Assembly: GCA_013200995.1 (NCBI GenBank) | Contig: CP053688.1 | Coordinates: forward strand, 1,550,001 to 1,614,000 | DNA: 64,000 nucleotides | Source: Arthrobacter citreus | GTDB taxonomy: Bacteria > Bacillota > Bacilli > Bacillales > Bacillaceae_G | Reading direction: 5' to 3' | The notes under the pieces: model-generated | Seen by the model: the letters and a program-made list of their open reading frames with translations, nothing else | Told to the model about the DNA's origin: nothing | Databases searched by the model: none | Made by a program: the position numbers and the translations under genes | Part shown: positions 8,349 through 16,487 of the stretch, one piece after another | Position numbering within the stretch: position 1 is the stretch's first letter | Layout of the letters: the number at the start of each line of letters is the position of its first letter

Positions 8349-9545
8349 ATGATGGAGGAAAATAAAATTAATCTGAAAGCATTGCTTAACAAAGTACCTG
8401 AAGTAACAATTTATTTCTGGATTATCAAAATTTTATGTACAACTGTAGGAGAAACATTTGCTGATTTCCTGAATTTTAACCTTGGTTTAGGATTAGGGCT
8501 AACTACGATTATCATGGGCGTTGCATTTTTTATCTCACTATTTTTTCAGTTCAAAGCAAACAAATATTCTCCAAGTATTTATTGGATAACTGTTGTTCTA
8601 ATCAGTGTATTTGGAACATTGGTAACTGACAACTTGACTGACGCAATGGGAGTACCTCTTGAGACAAGTACAATTGTTTTCTCCGTATTACTAGGATTAA
8701 CGTTCCTATTTTGGTATCTTAGTGAAAAAACACTCTCTATTCATTCAATTTTCACAAGAAAAAGAGAAGTTTTCTATTGGCTTGCCATTCTTTTCACTTT
8801 TGCACTAGGAACTGCTGTTGGAGATTTATATTCAGAACAACTTGGGTTAGGGTACTTTAATACAGGATTAACAGTAATTATTGTTATTCTTTGCGTCTTT
8901 TTAGCCTGGAAGTTTTTGAAACTTGATGGGATGTTAGCTTTTTGGATTGCATATATTCTAACTCGCCCACTTGGAGCATCTTTAGGGGATTACTTGTCCC
9001 AATCAAAAGTGAATGGTGGATTAGGGCTAGGTACTACAAGTACAAGTATTATCTTTCTAGTCGCAATTTTAGCAATCATCGTTTTCCTTGCTGTTACAAA
9101 AATTGATATTTCAGCAAAAGATGAAACCACAAAAACAAACAAAGTAACCGATCGTAAGAAAAATATAATGACACAAACTATTTTGGTACTATTTATTTTC
9201 TTAGCAGTTGGTATTGGAGGCTATGTTAAATTATCATCAAAAGCCGCAACTACTGAAACAACATTATCAGGCCAATTATCAGATTTTGTTACGATAGAAA
9301 ATAATCTACTAACTGAAGTGAATACAAAGAACTTTACTACAGCTAAAAAAGATGCTGACAATTTGGAACATCAATGGGATCTATCAGAGGCTAAACTTAG
9401 AAAAATAGATGGAACCACATGGACTAAAATTGATGGCACGATCGATGTAGTATTAGCAACTGTTCGTACAACGAATCCAGATGCTAGCAAATGTAAAACT
9501 GTAATCAATCATTCGCTTAGTGTAATAGACGCTGCGAATAAATAA
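8349..9545 (+). CDS. DUF347/COG4705-like membrane protein with a C-terminal helical tail
   Basis: A 398-residue protein. Residues 15-250 form four related units of two helices each, beginning near residues 22, 78, 143 and 198. They share a pattern of W-I/L-x-K/Y-x-L...G-x-x-x-x-D (WIIKILCTTVGETFADFL; ILTRPLGASLGDYLSQ). This is the repeat arrangement of the uncharacterised DUF347/COG4705 membrane proteins. A charged linker (255-273) leads to a further membrane helix at about 275-294 and a mostly helical soluble domain of about 100 residues rich in T, K and D. That tail is not part of the usual repeat family as I know it. Function is unknown. The gene is monocistronic and has its own terminator. 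Confidence 0.75.
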   Translation: MMEENKINLKALLNKVPEVTIYFWIIKILCTTVGETFADFLNFNLGLGLGLTTIIMGVAFFISLFFQFKANKYSPSIYWITVVLISVFGTLVTDNLTDAMGVPLETSTIVFSVLLGLTFLFWYLSEKTLSIHSIFTRKREVFYWLAILFTFALGTAVGDLYSEQLGLGYFNTGLTVIIVILCVFLAWKFLKLDGMLAFWIAYILTRPLGASLGDYLSQSKVNGGLGLGTTSTSIIFLVAILAIIVFLAVTKIDISAKDETTKTNKVTDRKKNIMTQTILVLFIFLAVGIGGYVKLSSKAATTETTLSGQLSDFVTIENNLLTEVNTKNFTTAKKDADNLEHQWDLSEAKLRKIDGTTWTKIDGTIDVVLATVRTTNPDASKCKTVINHSLSVIDAANK

Positions 9546-9623
9546 AAATCGTTTACGAAATTGGAGCAGAAATTTAAAAATTTAGTTTTTTATTAAAGTC
9601 TCTCCTCTTTCCATAAACATAAT

Positions 9624-9680
9624 GATTAAGACACTAGTTTTTGAAGATCAACTTCAAAAGCTAGTGTCTTAATTTTTTTA
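9624..9680 (+). terminator. Terminator after the DUF347-like gene
   Basis: A long stem AAGACACTAG...TTGAAG / CTTCAA...CTAGTGTCTT with a small loop and one bulge, then AATTTTTTT. The rest of the 364-bp gap up to 9910 holds no gene. At 9766-9780 the stretch ATTTAAACGTTTTCT resembles a cre site, of unknown relevance. Confidence 0.88.
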
Positions 9681-9909
9681 AAAACCCCTTTTTCTTCTTC
9701 GTTTCTCATAATAGTCAGCATTCGACTTCTAGTTTATTTTCTCCGTTCATTTAAAGATATTAGATATTTAAACGTTTTCTAGAATTGTACGACAATTTAC
9801 TTTAACAAGGATTTAATTAAATAGAATAGAAATATATATAGATTAGATATTTATTAAAACGTACTTAACGGGAAATTAATAATACTCCATCAAATAGGAG
9901 GAATGTGGC

Positions 9910-10458
9910 TTGAAGAAAAAATGGATAATTTCAGCATTGATAGTTCTCTCTTTATTTGGTTGTAACAATACGAAAAACGGTACTTTAAATACATCTAATT
10001 TAAAGAAAGTTGAACAATCAAAAGGAAATATCACTGAGGAACAATTAAAAACCTTACCAGTGAGGTATGAAGCGTCCTCATTAAAAGAAGGGTTAGATTC
10101 ACTTCCTTTTAACGTAAAAATTCCGAATGATATTCCATTTGATGCTATGCCTTTTCGAATTTCTACAATTGATGATATTAAACACGATAGAAAAAAATTG
10201 AGAGTTGGTTTTACAACATTTTCAAAAGAAAAAGACGAAATGATTATCTTAACGATTACCGTTCACAATTTTGAAGTGGAGTATAATGGTACCAGCGAGG
10301 AGGTTAAACTGTCAGGTGGAGTAATCGGTCACTATTATGGAAATTCGCTCACATTTGAAAAAAATGGTATTTATTACGAAATCGGATACAATAACAAGAA
10401 TATATCATCTGAACAACATAGGAAAGACATGATCAAAATCGCAAACCAAATGCTATAA
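9910..10458 (+). CDS. Lipoprotein of unknown function
   Basis: A 182-residue protein starting with TTG, placed 8 nt after an AGGAGG site. The signal peptide ends in LFGC, a lipobox with Cys18. The mature part has a Thr/Asn-rich linker and then a beta-rich domain containing LPFNVKIPNDIPFDAMPF and a late NGIYYEIGYN strand. That layout recurs in the lipoprotein encoded at 49366-49878 (PERLPFRAKDV ... KDGLYHSISLLF), suggesting two diverged members of one family. The style recalls DUF4367-type extracellular domains, but I cannot confirm the family. A small membrane protein gene follows about 100 bp later on the same strand. Confidence 0.7.
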   Translation: MKKKWIISALIVLSLFGCNNTKNGTLNTSNLKKVEQSKGNITEEQLKTLPVRYEASSLKEGLDSLPFNVKIPNDIPFDAMPFRISTIDDIKHDRKKLRVGFTTFSKEKDEMIILTITVHNFEVEYNGTSEEVKLSGGVIGHYYGNSLTFEKNGIYYEIGYNNKNISSEQHRKDMIKIANQML

Positions 10459-10560
10459 ATTTTTAAATAGCAAAATAAGACCCATATTATAAAACAAGTT
10501 GTTTAACTAACATATGGGATTGGTTGAAGGATTAAAAGTTTTAAAAATAGGTGAAAACAA

Positions 10561-10872
10561 TTGAAACTAAAGACATTTTATACGTTTATTTTATTACCAT
10601 TAATCACACTGGGAGTAATTTACTTAAGGATAAAACATAAAATTACTACTAGTACATTCGGGTTAATTGGTCTATTTCTTGCAATTATTGGATATGTACG
10701 TATTCAATTTTTTGAAACTATGAAAACTGAAGAAAGACCAAACACTGACTTAGAAGACCATTTAAATCCTATCAAAAATAGGAAATATTATGTTGGTGGA
10801 TTAGTAATGGTTTTAGGCGTTTTTTACTTTTTAATTTTGATTTTTAGCACTTTTGGGGAATTTAAAAATTAA
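10561..10872 (+). CDS. Small membrane protein, unknown function
   Basis: A 103-residue protein with three predicted membrane helices at about residues 5-22, 31-50 and 77-97 and a charged loop (MKTEERPNTDLEDHLN) between the second and third. It starts at TTG with an AGGTG site 7 nt upstream. No family is recognised. It follows the lipoprotein gene with a 102-bp gap holding a loose CCCATAT/ATATGGG inverted repeat but no T-run, so the two may be co-transcribed. Confidence 0.6.
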   Translation: MKLKTFYTFILLPLITLGVIYLRIKHKITTSTFGLIGLFLAIIGYVRIQFFETMKTEERPNTDLEDHLNPIKNRKYYVGGLVMVLGVFYFLILIFSTFGEFKN

Positions 10873-10888
10873 ATCAACTAGTTTTATG

Positions 10889-10922
10889 TAAAAGAAGTAG
10901 ATTTCCATCTACTTCTTTTTTA
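10889..10922 (+). terminator. Terminator after the small membrane protein gene
   Basis: The stem AAAAGAAGTAGAT / ATCTACTTCTTTT, with a TTCC loop region and a terminal T-run, lies about 20 bp past the stop. It is nearly symmetrical and could act on both strands. Confidence 0.88.
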
Positions 10923-11081
10923 ATTCGCTTTCTTATATAATTGATTCTTATTTATCAACTCCAAACTTAATATAGTTATAAGTTAGAAATGTAAGATAAT
11001 AATTTTTGAAATACATCCACATCATTTGTGATTAGGAAAACTGGAAGGAACATCAGTGTAATTACTGGAAGGAGATTAGCA

Positions 11082-11144
11082 ATGAAAAGGAAGATAAATA
11101 ATCTTTTTATGAATTTCATTGCTATGGAGTGTGATAAGATTTAA
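11082..11144 (+). CDS. Possible 20-residue peptide ORF
   Basis: An ATG follows a near-ideal GGAAGGAG site at 7-nt spacing and opens a 20-codon frame (MKRKINNLFMNFIAMECDKI). Its end overlaps the 3' end of the convergent DUF2642 gene. The only support is the ribosome site; no promoter or homologue is recognised. It could be chance, a regulatory peptide, or the remains of a longer gene. Confidence 0.2.
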   Translation: MKRKINNLFMNFIAMECDKI

Positions 11145-11787
11145 TATGATTCAGCCTCAATAATGTTACCTCTCCACTTGCAGCTACTAATTCAATTACT
11201 CCTTCCTCCACTTTTTTGAGCAAACCAATTTTCATTGGATCAAGTCCGCCATCAAAAACGACAAATTTTCCTTGTTCTTTTTTTAATTGTGATTCAATTA
11301 AACGTGAAAATGGCATATTGGATGGATTTACTGGTAATATTTCGATTTCTGCGTTGTAGGGATTTGCATTATGGTTGTATGGTGTTAGCCATTTTAAATG
11401 AGATAACGAGATATATAACATTTTAAAAACTGGTGAATAAAACACGATATAGTCACTTAATACGTTTGTAATATATCCATGAAATGTGATGTTTCCAGTT
11501 ACATAAATTTCTGCAAAAATTCCTTTTGCATTCATTAATATTTTTCGATAAGATACTGTGCCTATGTCTTCAGCAATTGAAGGGTTAACTGGATGATCGA
11601 TCTTATCTTTAAAGTTGTTACTAAGATTAACCCTGTGGACATGAAACCATGGAATATAATAATATTTCTGACCGTTATATAAAACTAATACGTCTTTTCC
11701 ATAATCAGTTAGAATGCCTTCAAAATAATTCTCTCCTGATAATTGGACATAAACTTTTTCACCAAGCAATGATTGTACATTACTCAA
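11122..11787 (-). CDS. DUF2642 domain protein with repeated LSm-like modules
   Basis: A 221-residue protein starting at TTG behind an AAGGAGG site. Residues 1-60 (LLGEKVYVQLSGENYFEGILTDYGKDVLVLYNGQKYYYIPWFHVHRV) form a DUF2642 unit, a small LSm/SH3-like barrel. A second copy is at about 78-140 (NAKGIFAEIYVTGNITFHGYITNVLSDYIVFYSPVFKMLYISLSHLKW). A third, shorter one fills the C-terminus (KFVVFDGGLDPMKIGLLKKVEEGVIELVAASGEVTLLRLNHIKSY). DUF2642 proteins are common in spore-forming Bacillaceae and some are spore-coat associated; that role is only a possibility here. It lies 27 bp downstream of the transporter gene on the same strand and is probably co-transcribed. Confidence 0.72.
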   Translation of the reverse strand: MSNVQSLLGEKVYVQLSGENYFEGILTDYGKDVLVLYNGQKYYYIPWFHVHRVNLSNNFKDKIDHPVNPSIAEDIGTVSYRKILMNAKGIFAEIYVTGNITFHGYITNVLSDYIVFYSPVFKMLYISLSHLKWLTPYNHNANPYNAEIEILPVNPSNMPFSRLIESQLKKEQGKFVVFDGGLDPMKIGLLKKVEEGVIELVAASGEVTLLRLNHIKSYHTP

Positions 11788-11813
11788 TTATATTTCCTCC
11801 TTTATTCTTTAAA

Positions 11814-13169
11814 TTAAGCAAATACTAATTGCACCCAATAATATAGTAGAAACAGCGAAACAATTGTTGTTAATGGGATTACGATTATTGATACATTTAG
11901 ATAATCCTTCCATTTTACTTTAATATTATTTTGTTTTAATATGTGCATCCATATTAGAGATGCTAAAGTACCTACTGGAAGTAATAATGAACCAATATCA
12001 CTACCGATTATATTAGCTAGATAAATAGTCTTTAACGTTATTGGATCAAGACCCATTTCTGTCAGTGTAATCGTTCCAACCATCAGTGCTGGATGATTAT
12101 TAAACAAATTCGATAGGATTGATACTAGTCCACCCATAATAAAACTTGCTTGTAATAATCCTTGATTTACGATTGGTTCACAGAATTTTACTAAGGCTTC
12201 AGTTAAACCAGCATTATGCAGTCCGTAAATAATCACATACATCGAAAATGCAAAGACTAAAATATGCCAAGGTGTCTTCTTTAAAATATCTACAGGGCTT
12301 GTCCGTAAGTGATACCATCTCCAAGCCAATAAGACGAGTGAACCTAAAACTGCTACATATTGAATCGGTATTCCCATAAATGAAGCGACGAATAATAAGC
12401 AACGCATTAGGAATACAAATCCTAATACCTTTAACATAAATTTTGTTCTTTTTTGTTTTGTTTCTACTGACATTTTTCCTTTTAAAGGATGAAAGTTTTT
12501 AATAAAAAAAGACTCTTCAATATCATCGGTAGACACTGGTAATCGTTTTGGTAATTTATTTCTTAATACCATGTACATTAGCCATGACATAAAAAGTAAT
12601 CCTGTACTTGCAGGGACAAACATCATAGCTGTGTGCATATAGAGAGTCATATGAACAATTTTTAAAGCGATTAAGTTTACGATATTACTTACACCAATCG
12701 GAGCACTTGAAGCTGTAGCAATTAATGCGCCACTGAGAAGATATGGGATTTGTTGATGTGGTTTTAATCGTAGGTTTTTTAATAGAAGAATTAAAATCGG
12801 AGTTGTTATTAAGATACTGCCGTCATTATTGAAGAGTAATGTCATTAAAAAGCAAAGTAGCTGGATATACCAATATAATCTGCGCCCTGACCCTTTTGCT
12901 AAACTTGCAAGCCTAGCTGCAGACCAATGGAAAAATCCAAAGCTTTCTAAAATAATCGCCATGACAATCGTTGCAATGATGGTAATCGATGCTTCACCAA
13001 TTTTGTGTACAATATCGATTAAATTACTTTTTGTCACAATCCCAGTTAGTAAAATGATGACTGCCCCAATTGCAGCAGGCCATGCTTCATTTATTCCTTT
13101 TGGTCTCCAAAAAATGATTGCCATTGTTAAAAGAAATACACTAGCACTCATTAGAATTTCAAAATTCAA
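11814..13169 (-). CDS. ArsB/NhaD-superfamily anion transporter (YdfA-like)
   Basis: A 451-residue polytopic protein of the ion-transporter superfamily. It carries the ArsB-type signature LFNNDGSILITTPILILLLK in the first half and the mirrored LSNLFNNHPALMVG in the second, which mark the two inverted repeats of the substrate site. About eleven hydrophobic helices are visible. Bacillus relatives are annotated as arsenite or general anion pumps. No arsR or arsC lies nearby, so arsenite as the substrate is not supported by context. Translation starts at TTG after an AAGGTGAG site. The downstream DUF2642 gene is close enough for co-transcription. Confidence 0.8.
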   Translation of the reverse strand: MNFEILMSASVFLLTMAIIFWRPKGINEAWPAAIGAVIILLTGIVTKSNLIDIVHKIGEASITIIATIVMAIILESFGFFHWSAARLASLAKGSGRRLYWYIQLLCFLMTLLFNNDGSILITTPILILLLKNLRLKPHQQIPYLLSGALIATASSAPIGVSNIVNLIALKIVHMTLYMHTAMMFVPASTGLLFMSWLMYMVLRNKLPKRLPVSTDDIEESFFIKNFHPLKGKMSVETKQKRTKFMLKVLGFVFLMRCLLFVASFMGIPIQYVAVLGSLVLLAWRWYHLRTSPVDILKKTPWHILVFAFSMYVIIYGLHNAGLTEALVKFCEPIVNQGLLQASFIMGGLVSILSNLFNNHPALMVGTITLTEMGLDPITLKTIYLANIIGSDIGSLLLPVGTLASLIWMHILKQNNIKVKWKDYLNVSIIVIPLTTIVSLFLLYYWVQLVFA

Positions 13170-13383
13170 TAAAACTCACCTTCTTTTAAAATATTTTTCA
13201 ATAGAACTTGTCCATTTGTTATATTATTATTCAAATATAACATTCATGTTTTAGGTTATTTCATTAAATTATGAAAGATAGTTGTTTTACCTATATAATT
13301 CAAATGTCCCGTAAAGATAAATGACTATCGTGGCATTTGTCCAATGTAATTGGGAGATTATCCGCTTTTACTATATAAATGAA

Positions 13384-13420
13384 AATAAAAAAGAGAAGCT
13401 CTCAATAAAGAGCTTCTCAG
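13384..13420 (-). terminator. Terminator of the GNAT gene
   Basis: On the minus strand the stem GAGAAGCTCT / AGAGCTTCTC is followed by TTTTTTATTTTC, about 85 bp past the stop at 13503. The rest of the gap 13170-13502 shows no gene. Confidence 0.88.
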
Positions 13421-13502
13421 AATGTTTAAATATATATTAGTCAATAGTTAAAATGTTACTAATTGTTGGAAGAACAAATTCTTCATAAAAGAATTCTTAT
13501 AT

Positions 13503-14024
13503 TCAAAACTTTGCTAATACATTTTCAATATCTTTCCATTCGTAAACTAGAAGATTCAATTCTTTCCCTGCCATATTTATCTTTTCAGATTTCAATAACT
13601 CAGCCCCATAATACTCGTAAAAATATCGGGTTTTATTGTCTTCTAACACTTCAACGAATACACTATTAAAATTTAATTCTTTAAATTGATTAAAAAGTTG
13701 CTTTAATAATTGTTTTCCAATTCCTGTTCCTTGATATTCTTCAAGTAGATAAATAGAAGTTAAGTCACCCGAATGTTCAACTTTATTCTTTTCTCTTTTA
13801 CCGCATGTCCCAAAACCAATAATTTCTCCCTCATTATTTTCTGCTACATAAATAAAATTTCTTTTATTAGAAAAATTTTGATTCCATATATCAGTTCTTT
13901 GATCATATGATAGGCTTTGTAAAAAATGATCTGGTATTATGTTTCTATAAGTAGTTCTCCAACTATCGACGTGTACCTTAGCTATTCCTTTTGCATCATT
14001 TAGATTAGCTTTTCTAATATTCAT
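13503..14024 (-). CDS. GNAT family N-acetyltransferase
   Basis: A 173-residue acetyltransferase with a complete GNAT core. It opens NIRKANLNDAKGIAKVHVDSWRTTYRNIIP, which resembles the PhnO/YkwB group. The central strand and acetyl-CoA loop read LTSIYLLEEYQGTGIGKQLL (QxxGxG, residues about 92-100), followed by VFVEVLEDNKTRYFYEYYGAE near the end. The substrate is unknown; small amines or protein N-termini are typical. The ATG follows GAGGTGG at 5 nt. It is an isolated minus-strand gene with its own terminator. Confidence 0.88.
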   Translation of the reverse strand: MNIRKANLNDAKGIAKVHVDSWRTTYRNIIPDHFLQSLSYDQRTDIWNQNFSNKRNFIYVAENNEGEIIGFGTCGKREKNKVEHSGDLTSIYLLEEYQGTGIGKQLLKQLFNQFKELNFNSVFVEVLEDNKTRYFYEYYGAELLKSEKINMAGKELNLLVYEWKDIENVLAKF

Positions 14025-14113
14025 TTAATCCACCTCAAACTTTAGAATTAAATATATATATTTCAGTTAACACTTGGATAGTCCTTCTATTATTCCATAT
14101 TCCTCCAGTTCGC

Positions 14114-14140
14114 ACAAAAATAGACTACCTAAGTAGTCTA
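14114..14140 (-). terminator. Probable terminator of the DUF2628 gene
   Basis: Minus-strand stem TAGACTAC / GTAGTCTA with a 4-nt loop followed by TTTTTG. It lies 155 bp past the stop at 14295, far but with nothing between. Confidence 0.65.
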
Positions 14141-14294
14141 CCGCCGTTCTGTTAACTTTTGCTAGATTTTATAGATTGCTTCATCTACTAATTATTACAT
14201 CTATCGTGAGGAACATGGATTAAAAATTTAAAATGTGTACATTCATTGGTAATCTATCTGTTTTTTTCAGCTTTAGAAAGCCATTAAATGATTT

Positions 14295-14816
14295 TCATTT
14301 ATTCCATTGGTACTCAATAAGGGAGAGTACCGTTATGATAGCGATTGTGAGCACAATTGCAAGTGCTACTGATTTACCACTTGTACCACCAACACGTTCA
14401 TATTCGGCGTTTTTTTCTTGTGCTGAAATTGATGTTCTTTTAATTGCATCAATTTTCTTCGCAGCATGAGCGAAATACATCGCGTTGCCGTACATTCCGA
14501 GGAGAACACTGATGATTAAATTCACAAAGCGGTCTAATGCACTCACCTGGCTAAACAATAAATCGGACAGGATATAATAAGCAAAATAAATACTGACCCA
14601 TCCCCACATCTTACGGTACGCCATCCAGTACACACCTAAAAAGAAACTTGCCCAGTTCCAACTCAATTGTTTGTGTTCCCGTGCGTAATCATAGTCAGAT
14701 TGCGAAAAAATTCTTAAACGATTTGCGTACACATTCGCATTGTTGCCTGCAAACTGCCAAAATCGTTCGACATCATTTGTGTCTATATTGTTACTTGTTT
14801 GATCTTGTTCTGACAT
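14295..14816 (-). CDS. DUF2628 domain membrane protein
   Basis: A 173-residue protein with an N-terminal cytosolic part. The DUF2628 hallmark follows, WNWASFFLGVYWMAYRKMWGW (residues about 54-74), then two or three membrane helices (IYFAYYILSDLLF; LIISVLLGMYGNAMYFAHA). A final helix, SVALAIVLTIAIITVLSLIEY, lies at the C-terminus after a charged linker. Proteins of this family are widespread and of unknown function. It is monocistronic here. Confidence 0.75.
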   Translation of the reverse strand: MSEQDQTSNNIDTNDVERFWQFAGNNANVYANRLRIFSQSDYDYAREHKQLSWNWASFFLGVYWMAYRKMWGWVSIYFAYYILSDLLFSQVSALDRFVNLIISVLLGMYGNAMYFAHAAKKIDAIKRTSISAQEKNAEYERVGGTSGKSVALAIVLTIAIITVLSLIEYQWNK

Positions 14817-14963
14817 AGATATTTCTCCCTTCTCTAATTAATAGTATGACAGACAAAATTGTTTATGAAAATAGTTTTTTGAATTATCTGAATATTACTT
14901 ACTTCCATCGAGGCATTCGAAATTTGAGTCTAAAACGTTTGGGTATTTATTTTGGATTCAAAA

Positions 14964-14995
14964 CAAAAAAAGATCTTCGAATTTGAAGATCTTCT
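14964..14995 (-). terminator. Terminator of the VOC gene
   Basis: Stem AGATCTTC / GAAGATCT followed on the minus strand by TTTTTTTG, 13 bp past the stop at 15008. A shorter T-run on the other side makes it partly bidirectional. Confidence 0.88.
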
Positions 14996-15007
14996 TTATA
15001 GACTATT

Positions 15008-15433
15008 TTATTGAGCTGGTATAGTTGAAATCTGCCATGTAACACCAAATTTATCTACTACTTGTCCGTATAAGGGACTCCAAAAAGTTTCGTGTAGTGA
15101 TATGATGACTTTCCCACCATCTTGTAATTTGCCGAATACTTCTTTCGTTGTTTCGACGTCAGTAATTGATAGTGCTAAAGAGGTTTGATCGCCAATTTGA
15201 TAAGGTAGACCTGTAAATGTGTCAGAGATCATTAAATCTGTTGAACCAACTTTGAGATGTGCATGTAAAATGCGGTTTTTCTCTTCGTCAGTTAGATTTG
15301 TATTTTCTTCCCCAGGCATGTCTCCAAATCTTTGAAGCACAAGGGTCTTTGTATTGAATGCATGTTCATAAAATGAAACAGCTTCCTGTCCATTTCCATT
15401 CAATATTAAATAAGGGCTGATACCTAAAATCAT
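15008..15433 (-). CDS. VOC family protein (PhnB-like)
   Basis: A 141-residue vicinal-oxygen-chelate protein of the PhnB/glyoxalase-like subgroup. The motif PYLILNGNGQEAVSFYEHAF is the typical first strand-helix, and FWSPLYGQVVDKFGVTWQIS is the characteristic PhnB ending. These proteins are annotated as possible glyoxalase/bleomycin-resistance relatives, but most have no proven activity. A GTG three codons upstream overlaps the AGAGGTG ribosome site, so I place the start at the ATG at 15433, 6 nt after that site. A related gene lies at 58770-59219. Confidence 0.85.
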   Translation of the reverse strand: MILGISPYLILNGNGQEAVSFYEHAFNTKTLVLQRFGDMPGEENTNLTDEEKNRILHAHLKVGSTDLMISDTFTGLPYQIGDQTSLALSITDVETTKEVFGKLQDGGKVIISLHETFWSPLYGQVVDKFGVTWQISTIPAQ

Positions 15434-15684
15434 AAGAAACACCTCTTTTAAAATTTTGAACTAACCTCTACATAGAGTTTCCATTTCTATATTTTCTACT
15501 TTAAGTCCTTAATTCCTTTAAATTTTAAAGTGGGTTATTTTAGTCTTGGTTTAATGCCTCACTGAGTTTTAAATGCTAGAAATTAACTATCCTTTACACT
15601 TCCATTTACTCTGATACACCTTTAACAGAAAGGATTTCGCTTTGATTCGCAAATAAATATAGTTATATCCTATTAGAATTTATT

Positions 15685-16167
15685 CTAATGGGATTCTTTA
15701 TTTTTTTTATTATATATTCCTCGAAACTTAAGAAATGAAACAATTCTCCAAGGGATAATATATGCGATTGCTATAGTTATAAACAGTGCTGCCACAGTCT
15801 CTGCGCCAAGATTCTTTAAATAATCGCGGAGTACAAACCGGATAATAAAGATCATTACAAAGAAGACGATGAAACTTTTATTCTTTGTAGCGTATATATG
15901 TTGATCGGATCGGAGCTCATAGTTAGTCGTCCAAATAAGTGGAATAGATAAAATAAATCCAAATAATAGTGCACAAATCCATTCCCAGAAAGCAGCATGA
16001 ACCGCTGGATTCAAAATAATGGGAATACTAGGTATCAGTATATAGAATATTGGGAGGAGTAGACGAACTCCATTTCCTTTAATTGGGCGATACATCGCTC
16101 TCGTTCTACGCCATAAAACTAATGCAGCAATCACAATAACAATCATGTAAAAAGAAGAAGCATTCAT
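15685..16167 (-). CDS. CcdC-like (DUF1453) membrane protein
   Basis: A 160-residue protein with five hydrophobic helices. It shows the CcdC/DUF1453 pattern, namely WRRTRAMYRPIKGNGVRLLLP after the first helix and a closing IAYIIPWRIVSFLKFR. Bacillus subtilis CcdC is also 160 residues and is encoded with the cytochrome c biogenesis gene ccdA, although its role is unclear. Here no ccdA or ccdB is adjacent, so this may be a paralogue. The ATG follows GGGAGTG. Confidence 0.65.
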   Translation of the reverse strand: MNASSFYMIVIVIAALVLWRRTRAMYRPIKGNGVRLLLPIFYILIPSIPIILNPAVHAAFWEWICALLFGFILSIPLIWTTNYELRSDQHIYATKNKSFIVFFVMIFIIRFVLRDYLKNLGAETVAALFITIAIAYIIPWRIVSFLKFRGIYNKKNKESH

Positions 16168-16435
16168 AAATTCACTCCCATAATTTAACTTTAAACATTT
16201 ATGTATATTCTTTAGTTAACTAGTTAAGAAGTATAAAAGAAATAGATGAATTACTAATGGTAATTTATAAAAAACTCATTGAATAGTTGTTCACTAGGAG
16301 ATTTCTCCATTTTTATCTCTCAACTACTACTTCTATTGTTTTAGTATAAAATTAATTTTTTAATCCTTTAGCGAATTTATCTACTATAATATTGATTAGC
16401 GAATTTTTATCTTTTCTCTATTTCTTCTTTTTAAC

Positions 16436-16473
16436 CAATAAAAAAACCCCAACACAAATAGCGTCAAGGGGTA
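16436..16473 (-). terminator. Terminator of the arabinose operon
   Basis: The minus-strand stem starting CCCCTTGACGCT and ending GGGG is followed by TTTTTTTATT, about 15 bp past the araB stop. The stem has an internal mismatch. Its first 12 nt are identical to those of the glnA terminator at 34536-34572. The remainder of the gap up to 16168 holds nothing I can identify. Confidence 0.8.
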
Positions 16474-16487
16474 AGATTTCTCATTCA

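Noticed and set aside
11814..13169. Arsenic resistance operon
   Set aside because: Only the transporter is present; no arsR, arsC or arsA, so the substrate is left open.
12829..13254. Plus-strand 141-codon frame over the transporter gene
   Set aside because: It is antisense to a well-supported ArsB-like gene, has no ribosome site and its product has no family-like pattern.
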